36,832 nt of DNA, taken from assembly GCF_000711695.1 (NCBI RefSeq), contig NW_013546884.1, positions 1 to 36,832 on the forward strand. Reading direction: 5' to 3'. Below are positions 10,442-20,542 of this stretch, piece after piece. The notes beneath the pieces are model-generated. The model searched no databases. It had not been told where the DNA came from and saw nothing but the letters and a program-made list of their open reading frames with translations. A program made the position numbers and the translations under genes. Position 1 is the stretch's first letter, and each line of letters begins with the position of its first letter. Origin of the DNA: Tilletiaria anomala UBC 951 (lineage: Eukaryota > Basidiomycota > Exobasidiomycetes > Georgefischeriales > Tilletiariaceae).

Positions 10442-13163
10442 CTAGAAGAAGCCGAAGTCGTCTTCCGCCCACGCATCATCGTCATCGGCGTTGGCAGCGA
10501 CGTTTCGCTGGACGGGTGCACGCGGCCTTACACGCAGCAATCTTTGCGTGTAGGGCGAGCGGAGCACAGTAGGTGCATCCTCGGGGTTGGCGGGGATCTG
10601 ATGTGCTGTACATGCTGTCGGAGAGGGAATGTCTGTTGCGGATGGGCCGCTGGCGTCAAGCTTCGCTTCTGAGGCTTCCTTTCGCCGCCTCTCCTCGCGT
10701 GCAGCATTGCGCTCCCTCCGTTCGCGTTCTTCGCTTGCTGTACGTCTGATGAGGTCCTCTCGGTCGATAATCGCGACACGCCTGCGCTGCTCCACATCCG
10801 GTATCATCGTGACAAGCAGCAGAATCAAAAAGGTCTTGAGAATCTTAGCGATACGTGCGAGTCTGAATCGTGGTCGATGCACAGATGGCGAGGCAGGGCG
10901 CAGGCGAGCGTCGTTACGTTGCGCGGATCGCAAGCCGAGCTCGGCATCCTCCTCGTTCAGTCCCCAGAATGCGAGACGCTCAATCCACCAGTTCCAATCA
11001 AGCAGGTTGTGTGCCGTATAGCGAGTCGGTATAGTTGGTGGCAGGAGTGGGTTCGCGTCCCGCTCTTCCAGCTCAGCTTCTGATGCTGCTGAATCGCGCT
11101 GCGCTTGTGCTGCGCCCGCTTCTCTATCACTGGCGGGCCGAACTGCCGGAGCGGCACCATCTGCAGCACCCGCTTCGCCTCGCGCGTCCGCTCGCTGCCC
11201 CGCGTCTCGGCCGCCATCAGCGTGTCCAGCATTCAGCTGTGGCGCCCTGTGGCCATTCTGCCCCCTTTGTATCCTGGCTCTCTCATTTTTGTAAAGCAGA
11301 AAGGACCTGCACACAAAACCTACAACAAGCAGGGCAGTGACGATCTTCTTCTGCCAACCCTGCCAATTTCCATCCTTGATGAACATGATGTAAATGATGG
11401 AAGTCTGGAAAGCGAGGAAGAGGACTGCGGGCAATATAGCGAAGAAAACTGAACCGAGAGCGAGGAGGTAGACAGCGGCGGTTTGCTGCAAGGTACGCTG
11501 AGCGCCCCGCGCTTCTTCCATTACGGCGCCGGCCACTTGCTCCGCGGCATTGGCTGCGGCAGTACCTAATGTTGGTTGATGCTGCGCGGCCGCGCCAGCA
11601 GCCAGGGCGTGGTTCAAGAGAGCGCGAAGTAAATCTGCTTGGCGGCGATCGTCCGAAAAGCTTTCGAGCTGGCGCAAGAGTGTGGAGAGTGGCTCGATTC
11701 GAGTGGCGAGCACATCCGAGAGAAAGGCGATTCTCGCATCGAAGTACTCTGTCGCTGGGTATCTCAGCGCATGCGGTGTGCCACTTCCAAAGGGAAATCA
11801 CTGTCAGCATTACTTTGTCCCGTATCGGAGAATCTGCAGCGCACGCTCACCTAACATCAACAACAAGTTCTCTGTGCTCTAGCAAGTTTTCCGTCTGCTT
11901 TGTCGCAAACGAAGGTCTTCGTGGCGCGCTCCCAAGACTGAGCACATGCGTCTCAAAATAGTCGCAGGCTGCAGCAACATCTCTCGTAAATGAAAGGCGG
12001 AGCTTGCACTGGTTGTCGCCACTGTATATATTGGCGATGGCCTCCTCCGTCTGTCCGAAGATCTCGTTCCACACGGCTTGGTAGTGTTCCAGCCAAAGGT
12101 AATAGCTGGAGATCGCGAGATCACGGATCAGGTTCACTTGCTCGTCGTTTTCGCCCAAGATCCCTTGAACTGGGCCTGCAGCTGACGGCCTCGTGGCCAG
12201 GTGGTCAACAGCGATTGCCTCGCACGAGAGCCAGTCGCGGAGGCGGTCTTCGATGTGCTGCGGCGATACGGCAGAGGGAGAGGTGGCTAGACTAAAAGGC
12301 GGCAGGCCCGAAGCCATGTGATCGTGCATCCTGGGGTGATATAATGACGATCGTAGCCCTTGCACACTTGAAGATCTCGAGATGGCAGGGGTGTTGGTCC
12401 TTGAAGGGAAAGAGGAGCGCAGTCTTAGCTGTTCAGGGGAAGCGAATCGTAGCTGGCTGCTAGCATGCCGTGAAAATGCTGGACGCCCGGCGCTACCGCT
12501 TCCACCCCTGCTGTCGCTTTGCTGCAGCGAGAACGGCGAGAAGGATGCCCTTTCAGTCCAAGCATCCGCGCGAATAACAAGATGCAATGGCACGCCATCT
12601 TGTCGCTGCTGTTCATCCTGCAATGATGAGGGCCCCGGAGGAAACAAAAGCTCCTCTTCAGCACAGACTTTTCCATGACGTATGAAGCGCATACCAGATG
12701 TGAGCGGCCTGCCAGGCCACTGAGCTGCAATGTATGCTTTCAGATCACCGATGCAAGGCGCACCTGACGTGCTGGCTATCTGAGATATCGGTACCACCTG
12801 GTCTGGAATCGGCTGGTTGACGGCATCGGGCGAAGGGCATTTGACAATCACATGCCGTCCCGGCATCGGGGAAAGGGGCGGGGTCGACGCTTTTACTGAA
12901 GTCTGCTGTAGAAATGGTATGCGTCGGCGACTGTGGGACGACGGCGCCGATGTTAACGGCAAGGGGATATGTGTTGAATGCAACTGATGCTCAGCAGGAG
13001 CGGAGGTGATCGTATTGAAGCTGGCACCACGCGATATTGGTGGAGACAGAGATGTTGACGTCGAAGGTAACTGCCCTTCCGACCCATGAGTGAAACCCGC
13101 AGAAGTATGACCTACAACCTCGGTAGGGCCCATCGACGGCGACGGCAGCGACGAACTGTCCAT
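10442..13163 (-). CDS. Herp-like membrane protein with ubiquitin-like domain
   Basis: Probable ER-membrane ubiquitin-like protein; animal Herp (HERPUD1) organises ER-associated degradation, and a similar role here is inference. Exons 13163-11851 and 11762-10442 give 877 aa. Residues 1-100 are Ser/Pro-rich. A ubiquitin-like fold is suggested at about 104-202: HVIVKCPSP, then DLKAYIAAQWPGRP, GMRFIRHGKV and PLHLVIRA align in order with Herp. Residues 310-540 are mostly helical, including SSYYLWLEHYQAVWNEIFG. Hydrophobic segments lie at about 535-566, 578-595 and 742-758; the first pair, around a short WQGWQKK linker, resembles the Herp membrane hairpin. An Arg/Glu-rich coiled coil (about 765-800) and an acidic end (DDDDAWAEDDFGFF) follow. 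The intron splits an Arg codon (AG|A). Human Herp is about 390 aa, so this form is much larger. It could instead be a fungus-specific UBL membrane family. Confidence 0.62.
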
Positions 13164-13670
13164 CGTGACACCTCCGACCTACCTCACTGGGCCGTTTCGT
13201 TTGATATGCCAAAGCTGCCAGGTATTCAGGAGCCTTCTTGGCTCAGAACAGACGTGGGCTCAGGATGCAAGGTCACAAAGCACGGCCCCTCTCAGCTCAG
13301 CTCTCGCAGGCGTGTATGGACGAGACCTAAGACCGTAGCAACGGGGGACGGGCATACATTACTCGAATCATCAAGGCGATGCTCTGGTATCAGTCGATTG
13401 GCTGGCTGGTTCCGGCGTGGAGCGACAAGCACGGGAGCAGTGTCGCAACGGGGTCATTGGCCACGGCGGCACACGGACGGACATCCTAGCGGTCAACACC
13501 GCTCACCTCATAGGTCACATCGTCTACACTTTCTTCAAGCATCGAACTTTCGAGCCTGAGCCAATTGACCGTGACCATTAATTCGTGCGTCTATCAATTT
13601 GTCTGATCACCACCATCGCTACTGGGGCCGCCGGCCGCGTGTTTTCGACCACGCGACCATTGTAAGCTCC
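13164..13670. other. Intergenic: promoter of Herp-like gene
   Basis: These 507 bp lie between two minus-strand genes. Open frames on the plus strand here overlap the coding start of the Herp-like gene and have no recognisable content. I see no RNA gene or repeat; it is presumably promoter plus the 3' end of the coiled-coil gene. Confidence 0.45.
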
Positions 13671-15478
13671 TTAATCCTCTGGCAGCGTCTCGCTCTCATC
13701 CGCCGAGCCCAACTCGCTGCTGTCTCCGAGCGGTAAGCTCCTCTTCTGTTTTTTTGCTGATGCAGCACCCTGCCATTGCCCGACTCTCTTCCGCTTCCAA
13801 TTCGTAGAGGCGACAGCTGGAAGGGTCGATGGCGAGTGGTGCACCAAACGGACATTCAGCAGCGGGCGCAACGCGCCGTTCCGTTGGGCAGAGGGCGGCG
13901 TCGGAGAGCTTGGCAAATAGTTTGGACTTGTCGGCGCTGCTACTGCATGTGTCGGCGGCACTATTCGAGAAGAGACAATGGGCAAAAGAAGTAAGAGAAC
14001 AGCATGGAGGCAATGTTTCAAAGTGTTCGAAATTGCTCACCTTGATTGTCACTAGCGATTTGCAGTTCATTCGGCTGGGTATACTGAGAAAAGTCGAATG
14101 GCGAGGGACTGCTAACATTAGGTGGTGTTGCTAGGCGCACCCACTGAGCCTTGCGCATGGCAAGTTGCTGTTCATCACGGTCTGCATTTTTTTCGTGGTG
14201 ATTTTGAGCTGGCCTTCCTGATGTGAACTGTTTCGCTCCGGATCCTTGCAACAAGTGCACGATTGACTCCTCAACCGTTTTACGAAGATCTTCTTGATTC
14301 ATCTGAATGGCTTCGAGCCGGTTACAGATGCCTTGAATCACAGTAGCAAGGTGGCCGTCGGTGCCAACGTGTCTGTTCACCTCTTGCAGATTCTGGAAAT
14401 CACAGGTATGATCAGCCACATTCAATCAAATGACAGTATACACCCTCTATTCGAATTGCACTCGCCTTGTTTTGACCCTGCATCTCACATCTCAGCTCTT
14501 GCATGGTGGGAACCACCTTTCTGGGGTTGAAGGACTTCTTGAAGTTGTCCATGTGCCGCTCACAGTCGTCAACTTTGGTAATAATACGTCTAAGTGTCCC
14601 GCCGATGCTTTCATCCTTCTTCTGACCTTCACGGACGGTTGCGATAACTTCTTCCATCTTTACCTCCGCTAGAGGAAAATGATGTCAGCATCGTCAAAGC
14701 ACCTTGCATACCCTGGAACAGCTCAGCACTGACCATGCGTTTGCAAAGCATTTCTCACACCAGCCAGCCGATCCGTCAAGTCTTTTTTGTGGTCTGCCTG
14801 CAAGCCTTTGATCATTTTCTCAAGGCTTTGCACGCGCTTGAGAATTTCTTGTGTATTCTTACCCTCCCGATCGCTATCTTCGGAGCCACGGTCCACATTT
14901 TCTGATGGATCTGCAGGTCGTGGTCGTGCGGCTTTCCCCTTAAGCTGCCGCTTACCTTTCTTAACAGCTTTCTCATTTTGCGGTTCTGGCTCAACCTCCG
15001 GTTCTTCAACAACCGCAGGCCGATGGGCATGCTGAAGTGACCAATCTGTCTGTGTAGCATATAAGTGTGGAGGTGGTGGAACAAGCTGACTGCTGGGAGG
15101 CTGTTCGTGATGGTACGAATACGGATGCGCAGGTTGTGAATAATGTACTTGGCTTGTCATAGGCTGAGAGCCCGGTGCAACTTGCGAAGCAAACGCGGGT
15201 GTATGTGGGTTGCTCGCCGCATTGTAGCTATTGTCGTATATGTGAAAGTGTTGTGCAGGTGGCACAGCAGGGGCAACAGGCAATGGCTGAAGACGATTAC
15301 CCAGGAAATTGAAGAGGCCATTTAAGGGCGAGTCTTTGCGCATAGGCTGCGCAGGAACAGCCAGCCTCGCATGCTGGCTTGAGCTGGGAGCTTGCGAAGA
15401 CATCTTCCTCGGTTGTGCTGCGCAACCTGAAGGTGCAGTCTTAAGAGGGCACATCTGCCAAGTATGGTGGACCTCCAT
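13671..15478 (-). CDS. Unrecognised coiled-coil, probably nuclear protein
   Basis: I do not recognise this family. Exons 15478-14734, 14668-14466, 14392-14041 and 13960-13671 join into 529 aa. The start used is the first ATG; the in-frame ATG at 15403 (MSSQAPSSSQ) is an equally good candidate and gives 504 aa. Residues 25-170 are rich in Pro, Gln, His and Tyr and look disordered. A Lys-rich patch (VKKGKRQLKGK) precedes an acidic stretch. Residues about 215-380 are heptad-like and helical (RVQSLEKMIKGLQADHKK, then GTLRRIITKVDDCERHM). The C-terminus is Pro-rich with basic clusters (WKRKRV, KKQKRS) that could be nuclear signals. Disordered ends around a central coiled coil resemble meiotic Mer2/Rec15-type proteins in layout only; that is a guess. 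Intron 2 seems to be GC-AG. Only 134 bp separate the start from the ALG10 stop upstream. Confidence 0.6.
14393..14465 (-). other. Probable GC-AG intron in coiled-coil gene
   Basis: The exon ends in AACAAG and is followed by GCGAGT. The acceptor is TTTCCAG at 14393, with a CTGAT branch-like site about 20 nt before it. The join is in phase 0 and the length, 73 bp, is typical of this window. A GT donor 24 nt downstream (GTATAC) is also in phase but would leave an intron of only 49 bp. Confidence 0.55.
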
Positions 15479-15612
15479 GTATGCACTCCAGGAATCTAAT
15501 GGCAGGCGGAACTTAGATCAACACATTTAACACGCTGGCTGATAGGACCCGCACATACGACAAGTGACCGCGCATCCTCCCAAGGCGGAGAAAATGCTGT
15601 AAAGCTCTTCTT

Positions 15613-17347
15613 TTACCACATGAATCGCTGCAAACCTGGCTCGAAAGGGCTGCGAAAGGGTCTATGTAGGAAAATGTACATGGTGACACCGTGGATGAGG
15701 ATGTTGCATGCGAGCTCAATGAAGCTGGCGAGCATCCAATGCGTCATCTCCCCTGCCCACTCGGAACCTCTGCCGTGGGCCTCTTGTGTAGGCGGTTCGG
15801 CTCCCTCATCCCCGGGTGGAAGCGGACTATGGAGCCGCATGAGCACATATGGCACAAGGAAGTATCGCGGCTCAATGAGAGGCGACGGGACCAGCGTGAG
15901 AGCTGTGCTGGCGATGAAGCCGATGAGCCAAAGCAGGGTCTGCGTCTGCGCGAGTTGGTTCCACCACATGACGGTACAAACCAAGTAAGTAGGTATGGCG
16001 GCATATCTGGTCCAAGGACGCCAGTCGAGCACTCGTTTGCGGATGTAGAATGGATAATGCCGATTGTCCGCTAGTACGAACGGATGGAAGATTGTAAAGT
16101 AGCGCACACTAGCGGCAATGGTGACTAGAAGTAGAATGGTGGAGAAGAAGGCTGACCTGCTTCCTACCAAGCTCTGAAACGTTGATCGCGCGAGGCGCAT
16201 CGGCCCTGCGCGAAGCAAAGATGGCCAGGCAAATACTGTGGAGGAGGCCGTAAAGTAGAAAAGCTGTGGAAAGTGCAGGCCAGCGACATGGTTCGTCTTA
16301 TCTCCGAGTACGATCCCATTGTTGATCTTGAGAAAGAGGGCGAATGCGGCAAAGACAGGCAGGTAGACGAAAGAGCCTGAGACTCTACGCCATGTACTCG
16401 ACTTTCGGAACACGCGCATTCCGCTTTTGATGACTTCCAGCATACTCGAGCGTGTGGCTTTCGCAGCAAGGGGGTCGTGCAGCCCGCACTCCTTGAGTCT
16501 GCGAAGAAGGACTGTCCACATAATGAATGCGACCCAAATGACGTTTGTCTGACGAAATGTCAGTGAGACCAATGCGAACTGCGAAACAGGAAGTCGTCAG
16601 CAAAGCTCGGCCACGATCGGAAACGCTAATTTAAACTTACCAAGGCGGATACCATCAGTCTCTCTTTCAAAGAGGCAAAGTAGGACGCGAGTACGACTAC
16701 GAAGCTTCCGACATCGGTGTAGTACAGAAAGGCGAAGAACCACAATGGGGGAAATGATGTGATGGCATGCGCTTCGGTCGACAAGACGGTCTTGACAAGC
16801 TCGCTTCGCTGCATCTCATCGACTACATGATGCAGTAATTGCCCTGAAAGAGTGTTGCCAATTCTTGCGCCTCTTGCTTTGGCAGTTGTAGCTCGTCCAT
16901 GATGCATTCTCAGTTGCTTGGTCTTCTCAAGCAGTGCTTGGCGGATCGCTACGATCAGGTGCGGTAGGATCAGATAGAGCACCAAGTTTGTGCTCCGAAG
17001 AAAGTTGAGGTTCAAGCATGTGAGGGGGAGATGTATGTATTGAAGGCCTCGGGCAAGTAAATTGGAAAGCAGGTAGATGCCCGGAGGAGTGGTTAGTTTC
17101 GGATCCCACGTGTCCCATTTGCCATGACAATACGCCTGAGCTTGCGGTATGTGGAAGATCTCATCCTGGAACGTTCAAATGTAGCAAAAAAAGTTAACAG
17201 CTGAACTATTAGGAATCCCTGTGCTCTGCATACCATGTACGGCTCGTTAACAATCCTATTGACATGCTCAGATAGCAAGGCGCTCACAAGCGCGAAGCCA
17301 ACCTCGAGCGTTTTCCTCGTGGGCACCGCCGTTCGCAAGTGCGACAT
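15613..17347 (-). CDS. ALG10: Dolichyl-P-Glc alpha-1,2-glucosyltransferase ALG10
   Basis: ER multi-pass enzyme that transfers the third and last glucose from dolichyl-phosphate-glucose to the lipid-linked oligosaccharide before N-glycosylation (Alg10/Die2 family). Exons 17347-17234, 17165-16641 and 16578-15613 give 534 aa, close to the usual family length. The luminal acidic motif [17 protein letters not shown] spans the first splice junction. Then come [15 protein letters not shown], the FRQTNVIWV motif after the second junction, [31 protein letters not shown] and [14 protein letters not shown], all hallmarks of Alg10 in the right order. Around a dozen hydrophobic helices are visible. Introns are 68 and 62 bp, both phase 0. 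The stop is TGG-TAA near 15613. It is head-to-head with the SWD3-type gene. Confidence 0.95.
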
Positions 17348-17751
17348 CTTGATCGCAGGTGAACAGAAGAGACCAATCCATTCGTTCCTTCCTCCAACGC
17401 TGGATTGGCTCTGATATGCGCTTTGCTCTATTTATTCTTTCTGCTGGCCCAGATTGGGATGGTTTAAAGGCATTAGAAGCTTTGAAGGATGCATGCATAC
17501 GGACCCTAAATTGAGAAGTCTGAACATGCAATATGACTTGCAGGCACTGGACGAGTGCGTCCTTGAATGCTCCATTGTTCGCGTCGCGAATTAAGACCTA
17601 ATGCGACGCGTAAATCAGCCACCGAGCGGAAAGACAGGGAGACCACACAAGCACTTGTTGTCTCTCTCATTTCTTTAATGTGGCGTCAGGCCCTCTCAGG
17701 CAAGTCAAATATAGTCCAAGTGTCTTCGCTGTGAGGGCAGACGATGCTGTG
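17348..17751. promoter_or_regulatory. Divergent promoter, ALG10 / SWD3-type gene
   Basis: This 404-bp region lies between two head-to-head starts and must serve both. It contains an inverted repeat (17580-17610) with an ACGCGT hexamer (17606-17611, the same sequence as the yeast MluI cell-cycle box). Which gene it affects cannot be told. If the SWD3-type protein starts at a later ATG, the region is longer. Confidence 0.5.
17580..17610. repeat. 8-bp inverted repeat with 15-nt spacer
   Basis: CGCGTCGC at 17580-17587 is the exact reverse complement of GCGACGCG at 17603-17610. It sits within the ALG10/SWD3 divergent promoter and could be a dimeric regulator site or a hairpin. It is seen directly in the sequence; its function is unknown. 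Confidence 0.7.
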
Positions 17752-19384
17752 ATGGCGCAAGGGAGTCGGCTGGGTGGGATGGAAGGAGCACTGAAGGTCC
17801 GAGATGGTTCTTCCCTAACTCTCCCACCTTCGGCGAGCCTTTGTGCTCGCTCGGCAGCTGGCTCGATGGATGATTCTGCCATGATGCACGTCGATCCGCC
17901 CTCCGAAGAGCGCAACGAACCGCAAGCACCTCCAGAGGAAGGTCCGCAAGGTTCAAGTGCAGGCAAGACGGACGTGAAGAAACCCAAGCTCCCACGGCTG
18001 CCAAACCTGCATGGTCTTCACGCCGCGCTCTCCCCGTCGCCTATGTACCGGGAGATGAGCTCTCTGCATGGTCATGCTCGCGGGATCACATCGCTGGCGT
18101 TTTCCCCAGATGGGGGGCGCTTAGCTTCATCAGGAGCAGACACGCTCATCAAGGTGTGGAGCATTCGCACGGGCGCAGTCATGCATTCGCTTGAAGGGCA
18201 TACTAAAGGCGTCAACGAGGTGGCCTGGAGCAAGGATGGAGACTACATTGGGAGTGTGAGCGATGACCGCACGTTGAAGATTTGGAATTCACACACAGTA
18301 AGTTCTGATGGTGAAGGAGTGTTCCAACATGCATTGAGCATCCCTTTTCGTCCCACAGGGCAAGCTGGTCAAATCCTTGAAAGGGCACACAAGCTATGTT
18401 CTGTGTTTAGCGTTCAACCCTCAGGGGACGCTGATCGCAACGGGGGGATTCGACGAGTCGCTCAAATTCTGGGAGAGCAAAAGAGGCCAGTTTCATGTCA
18501 CCGATGACAATTTTTATATTTGAGACTTCAAGCTGAAACTCGTTTTGCGTCCCTATAGGTGCATGTCACCGTAGCATTAACGCCCACACAGAAGCAGTCA
18601 GCTCTGTGGATTTCAATCGCGACGGGAATATTGCTGTCACGGGCAGTTACGATGGGTTAATGTAAGCCCATTGTATGCAGTCGCCACCTCTGCCTCTAGC
18701 TCACTCGCATTTGGTGTCGAAAACAGTCGATTATGGGATGTGTCCTCCGGTCAATGCCTCAAGACGCTCGAATCGAAGCTGGCGGGCTCTCCCGTCAACA
18801 ACGCCATCTCCTCCGTGCTCTTCTCTCCGTCTTCTGTACAGCTCCTGGCGTCCAGTCTGGACAATATGGTACGACTATGGGATGTTCCAAACGGACGCGT
18901 GCTCAAGACGTACACAGGACACAAATGCGAGAAGCACATCATGAAGGCTGCTTTTACGCACCCGCGCTTTATCCGCCCAGGGCCGGCAACGGCTGAAGAA
19001 ATCCACTTGCCAGAGGAAACGCAGTTAGAGGAAAACGACAAGGAGTCGATCATCCAACGCACACTGGCGGTTGAGCGGAGGAGACGAGATCGAAAAGGGC
19101 TGCCAGAGATTTTGGTGGTGTGCGGGAGCGAGGACCAGAAGGTCGTTCTGTGGGATTTACAGACCAAAGAAGTGGTGCAGAAGCTCGAAGCACATCGCGA
19201 CACGGTGCTGGCATTGGCGGTGAGTCTTGCTTCTGGCACGTTCCACTCAGGGCTCAGAAGCTAAATTTCCATGGGTCCGGCCTGTCCCCAGGTTCACCCC
19301 TTCCTACCGATCATCGCTTCCGGGAGCATGGAGCACGACCCCACCATCCGACTGTGGTTGGATGTATCAGAAGATCTGGAATGA
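17752..19384 (+). CDS. SWD3: WD40 protein, COMPASS subunit Swd3/WDR5-like
   Basis: Seven-bladed WD40 propeller, probably the Swd3/WDR5 subunit of the Set1 histone H3K4 methyltransferase complex in the nucleus. Exons 17752-18297, 18359-18485, 18559-18661, 18727-19219 and 19292-19384 give 453 aa. The N-terminal 110 residues are Pro/Glu-rich and disordered. Blades can be read in order: GHARGITSLAFSPDGG, GHTKGVNEVAWSKDG, GHTSYVLCLAFNPQG, AHTEAVSSVDFNRDG, a degenerate blade ending DNMVRLWD, a blade with a charged insert ending KVVLWD, and AHRDTVLALAVHPFLP. The end, ASGSMEHDPTIRLW, matches the typical Swd3 ASG-ME-D close. Intron 2 appears to be GC-AG; using it restores the blade-4 spacing (KRGACHRSINAH). 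The start is uncertain: 17752 is the first ATG in the open frame, 17866 (MDDSAMMHVD) is another option. WD40 identity is certain, Swd3 likely. Confidence 0.85.
18486..18558 (+). other. Probable GC-AG intron in SWD3-type gene
   Basis: The exon ends AAAAGAG and is followed by GCCAGT; the acceptor is CTATAG at 18558, with a CTGAAAC branch-like site. Splicing here gives KRGACHRSINAH, which aligns without gaps to the SGKCLKTLPAH segment of human WDR5. The only in-frame GT-AG alternative (donor at 18490, acceptor at 18574) drops three residues from the blade. Confidence 0.6.
18494..18571. repeat. 10-bp direct repeat overlapping an intron's ends
   Basis: CATGTCACCG occurs at 18494-18503, just inside the intron, and again at 18562-18571, just inside the next exon. 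The copies are 68 bp apart while the intron is 73 bp. Flanking bases do not extend the match. It is seen directly in the sequence. Confidence 0.7.
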
Positions 19385-19583
19385 AAATGTGTGTTTCTGA
19401 AAGACACATTCCCATCGGTGTGACCCTTCCAGCCACATTCAACCAGTGCCCCTGATTGTGTATGACTCGTTGGCGTACGTATATCACAAGCGCTTGCGCG
19501 GATGTTACCTGTGGAGCACGGAACATGGTTGACTCTATACCAAGCGTGGATGGGATTCGGAAAATTGACGCTTTCACGAGACG

Positions 19584-19589
19584 CGATAG
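19584..19589 (+). promoter_or_regulatory. GATA-factor site (CGATAG)
   Basis: Fits the HGATAR consensus of fungal nitrogen-regulatory GATA factors. It is the distal member of three such sites upstream of DUR3. A single hexamer has little weight alone. Confidence 0.3.
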
Positions 19590-19736
19590 AAGATGTGGTG
19601 ACTTCTTGTCCCGTGCTCGGGATCACGTGACCTTTTACGCTGCTTCGCGTTGCGTGATCAAGGTCGCTGCGAAACCGACAAGCTCGCAATTGGGCTTTGG
19701 GGTGAATATCGTCATTTTGTGGATCGCTTTGACCAT

Positions 19737-19743
19737 CTTATCT
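19737..19743 (-). promoter_or_regulatory. GATA-factor site (AGATAAG)
   Basis: On the minus strand this reads AGATAAG, the strongest GATA-factor match upstream of DUR3, about 800 bp before the start codon. Confidence 0.4.
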
Positions 19744-20496
19744 GTCTCTGCATTCAAGCCCATGACGCCGTACATCTGCTGATTGCCTGTGCGTACCACG
19801 CGTTTTTTCAACGCAAAGCACGTCGACTTGTTGACCCCGCTATGAGAATGGAGCATGGTGCGAGCGTCGAGGGGTTTGGGTATGCAGCTCCCGAGCTCGC
19901 CCCGCAACGTAACACCTCCGCGAGAGCCCAGTCAATTCATTTCCGGTTTCGCAAGCAGTCACAACTCCATCCTCGGTACTACACCCCAAGTCTCCGAAAA
20001 ACGTGCCCCAGGATACCTTGCACCAGAAGATCAACAAGGGCTGCAATTAAATGGACTAACCCAGATTGCGACTTTCGCTGACAGAGGGCCAATAAGCCAT
20101 GGCCCATTCGGCTTTCCCTCTGTTTGAGCACCTGAGCGCTTGAGCTTTCACCGTCAGCAGTTACCATCATCAGATACAATCTAGATGTGGAAGCCTTTGG
20201 GAATACGAACCTGAGCGATGAGCACGAACACACTACGGCCAAAGTCTGTCAAGTTCCAAATCTGTCCAAGGAACAGGGATTGGGACACGCCCCACACCAG
20301 AGATCGCGATATGTTGCAATGGGAAGGCAGAACAGCGTTCTCCGATCTTGAGAATGATTTTCGATGTCTCCTTTCGTACGGAGAGGGCTGTTGACTTCAG
20401 AGTCTGGAGTGATATATAGCGATCTCCGTCCTCACGCATTTTTCTTCTCTCCGTCGCATCCCCATCGTGTTTGGGAAGCGTCGTATCCGGGCCAGA

Positions 20497-20502
20497 TTAT
20501 CA
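20497..20502 (-). promoter_or_regulatory. GATA-factor site (TGATAA)
   Basis: On the minus strand it reads TGATAA, fitting HGATAR. It lies about 40 bp before the DUR3 ATG, so it may fall within the 5' leader rather than the promoter. Confidence 0.3.
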
Positions 20503-20542
20503 CGAATCTCTACTCTAACTGCGTTCCTCACAGCAAATCAAC

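Larger units (their letters stand above)
19385..20542. other. Intergenic: SWD3 3' flank and DUR3 promoter
   Basis: Some 1.16 kb without a recognisable gene; open frames present have no domain or codon pattern I trust. It holds three HGATAR-type GATA sites, a TCACGTGA palindrome at 19623-19630 and a TATATA at 20413-20418, about 125 bp before the DUR3 start. It is best read as an extended DUR3 promoter. Confidence 0.55.

Noticed and set aside
14393-14441. GT-AG alternative (GTATAC donor) for intron 2 of the coiled-coil gene
   Set aside because: The intron would be only 49 bp, well below the 61-131 bp seen elsewhere. It remains possible as a minor isoform.
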